The translations under genes were made by a program, and so were the position numbers. DNA of 7,462 nucleotides from Candidatus Omnitrophota bacterium (lineage in GTDB: Bacteria; Omnitrophota; Gorgyraeia; JABMRN01), in NCBI GenBank assembly GCA_013202515.1, contig JABMRN010000019.1, forward strand, positions 1 to 7,462. The letters are read 5' to 3'. Below, piece by piece: positions 6,216 to 7,462 of the stretch. How positions within the stretch are numbered: position 1 is the stretch's first letter; each line of letters starts with the position of its first letter. Below the pieces are notes generated by a model. It was not told the origin of the DNA, made no database searches, and was given only the letters and a program-made list of their open reading frames with translations.

Positions 6216-6243
6216 TTGACATAGCCCATTTTCAGGATATAAT
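6216..6243 (+). promoter_or_regulatory. Sigma-70 promoter of rnfC
   Basis: TTGACA (6216-6221) and TATAAT (6238-6243) are both perfect consensus boxes with a 16-base spacer. The start would fall near 6249-6252, about two to five bases before the rnfC ATG at 6254. The -35 box lies ten bases from that of the divergent minus-strand promoter, so the two polymerase sites are back to back and may compete or share a regulator. Confidence 0.8.
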
Positions 6244-6253
6244 AGACATTGAA

Positions 6254-7462
6254 ATGATCAGCATTCAAGCAAAAACATTCAGAGGCGGCGTCCACCCAGA
6301 GAGTTTTAAAGCTCTTACTAAGGACAAGATTATAGTTTCTTTAGCACTTCCACATAATATAGCCATTCCATTATTGCAGAATACAGGCCGTCCCGCAGAG
6401 CCAATCGTAAAACCTGGCGATATCGTATTGAAAGGGCAGTTGATAGGAGAATCCAGCTCTTTTATATCATCTAAGGTACATGCCTCTTTATCGGGTAAGG
6501 TGACAGCAGTGGGTGAAGTAGTCAATCCGATTTATGGCAAATCCGACTGTGTTTTTATTGAGAGCGATGGCAAAGATTTACCCCATTCTTCCCTAAAAGA
6601 AAGCGCTTCCCCAGAAAATTTATCCCGCAAGAAAATAATAGAGATTATAAAAAATGCCGGTATAGTCGGCCTTGGCGGAGCGGCTTTCCCAACGCACGTT
6701 AAGTTATTGGGAATAAAAGAAGGTAAGGACTATTCGCTTATAATAAACGGGGCAGAATGCGAGCCCTTTCTTACCTGTGACCAAAGGCTCATGGTCGAAA
6801 ATCCCGAAGAAAGCCTAAAAGGCATAAAATTGTTGGCAAAGGCAAGCAATGCTAAAGATGTTTATATTGCCATTGAGAATAATAAGCCCAAGGCGATCAG
6901 GGCCATGAAAAAGGCCTCGGCTGGATCTGGCTACAGAATTATAACACTTAAAACCAAATACCCCCAAGGCGGAGAAAAACAGCTCATAAAGGCTATTTTA
7001 GGACGTGAGGTTCCGCCTGAAAAACTTCCCCTTGATGTTGACTGCATCGTTCAGAATGTAGGAACTGCTTTTGCTACATACGAAGCGGTATATAAAGGAC
7101 TGCCTTTAATCGAGAGGTGCGTGACCCTGACAGGTTCCTGCCTCAAAAACCCGGGAAATTTCCGAGTGAGGATAGGCACGCTTTTAACGGATATTGTTCA
7201 GAGTTCATGCGGCGGTTTTATAAAAGAGCCGGCAAAGATTATTCTAGGTGGACCGATGATGGGAATAGCTCACTATTCCTCGGACATACCTATTATTAAA
7301 GGGATAACAGGTGTCGTATTCCTTTCAAAAGAGGAAGCGGCAGTGCCTGAAGAAAGTATATGCGTAAAATGCGGTAGATGCGTAGATGTATGCCCTGTCA
7401 ATCTGCTTCCCACTGAGATCGTAAAATATGTTAAAAGAAAAGGTATAGATTATCTTGGTAAG
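6254..7462 (+). CDS. rnfC: RnfC, NADH-binding subunit of the Rnf electron transport complex (3' end outside window)
   Basis: 403 residues are visible, open to the window end; the family usually runs to about 440 or more. RnfC is the peripheral subunit that exchanges electrons with NADH in the membrane Rnf complex, which couples ferredoxin:NAD+ electron transfer to ion pumping. Motifs in order: TFRGGVHP at 8-15 (RnfC N-terminal domain), a barrel-sandwich-like segment with HASLSGKV at 76-83, GLGGAAFPTHVK at 139-150 and NGAECEPFLTCDQRLM at 165-180 (nucleotide/flavin region shared with NuoF), YPQGGEKQL at 236-244, GGPMMG at 332-337, then Cys370, 373, 376 and 380 as CxxCxxCxxxCP, the first 4Fe-4S site. 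The second cluster should lie past the window. ATG 6254 fits the family N-terminus, yet has no Shine-Dalgarno site and sits about ten bases from the -10 box. Being directly behind a strong promoter, it is probably first in an rnf operon. Confidence 0.95.
   Translation, partial: MISIQAKTFRGGVHPESFKALTKDKIIVSLALPHNIAIPLLQNTGRPAEPIVKPGDIVLKGQLIGESSSFISSKVHASLSGKVTAVGEVVNPIYGKSDCVFIESDGKDLPHSSLKESASPENLSRKKIIEIIKNAGIVGLGGAAFPTHVKLLGIKEGKDYSLIINGAECEPFLTCDQRLMVENPEESLKGIKLLAKASNAKDVYIAIENNKPKAIRAMKKASAGSGYRIITLKTKYPQGGEKQLIKAILGREVPPEKLPLDVDCIVQNVGTAFATYEAVYKGLPLIERCVTLTGSCLKNPGNFRVRIGTLLTDIVQSSCGGFIKEPAKIILGGPMMGIAHYSSDIPIIKGITGVVFLSKEEAAVPEESICVKCGRCVDVCPVNLLPTEIVKYVKRKGIDYLGK

Noticed and set aside
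6265..6525. 86-residue minus-strand frame within rnfC
   Set aside because: It is fully inside the strongly supported rnfC N-terminal domain and has no independent evidence.

Overview
This window looks like a stretch of an anaerobic or fermentative bacterial chromosome. The Rnf ferredoxin:NAD+ complex subunit, the bacterial-type tRNAs with encoded CCA tails, Shine-Dalgarno sites and near-consensus sigma-70 promoters all fit that. Base composition is moderately AT-rich, and ATA and AGA codons are common. A poorly cultured lineage such as Omnitrophota is possible, but nothing here fixes the phylum and I hold that loosely. I see no insertion sequences, integrase, CRISPR array or phage genes.

Region 1 (1-4376, plus strand) is a tight gene row that is probably one operon. 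It holds the 3' part of a zinc-type medium-chain dehydrogenase, an LsrF-family class I aldolase/thiolase, a neuropathy-target-esterase (NTE)-type patatin phospholipase with an N-terminal cyclic-nucleotide-binding fold, and thioredoxin reductase. Gaps are 22, 10 and 3 bases. The first two genes suggest catabolism of a sugar or sugar-phosphate-like compound. The last two are about membrane lipid and thiol redox upkeep, and may simply share the transcript.

Region 2 (4377-4710) carries tRNA-Phe(GAA), a strong hairpin with a T-rich tail, and tRNA-Thr(CGT). Region 3 (4711-5979) is a 12-helix MFS exporter that must start at TTG.

Region 4 (5950-6253) is the most interesting part. A 55-residue minus-strand protein with a duplicated CCxxCxxYxxC motif has its own promoter and its own intrinsic terminator. 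The terminator is embedded in the 3' end of the MFS gene. Its promoter stands back to back with an equally good plus-strand promoter for rnfC. Both promoters place the transcription start only about 2-5 bases before the ATG, and neither gene has a Shine-Dalgarno site, so both mRNAs look leaderless or nearly so.

Region 5 (6254-7462) is the N-terminal 403 residues of RnfC, cut by the window end just after the first 4Fe-4S motif. It is probably the first gene of an rnf operon. No complete new multi-gene system is evident. The best leads are the small cysteine protein with its divergent promoter and the NTE-type protein with several altered ligand- or catalysis-associated positions.
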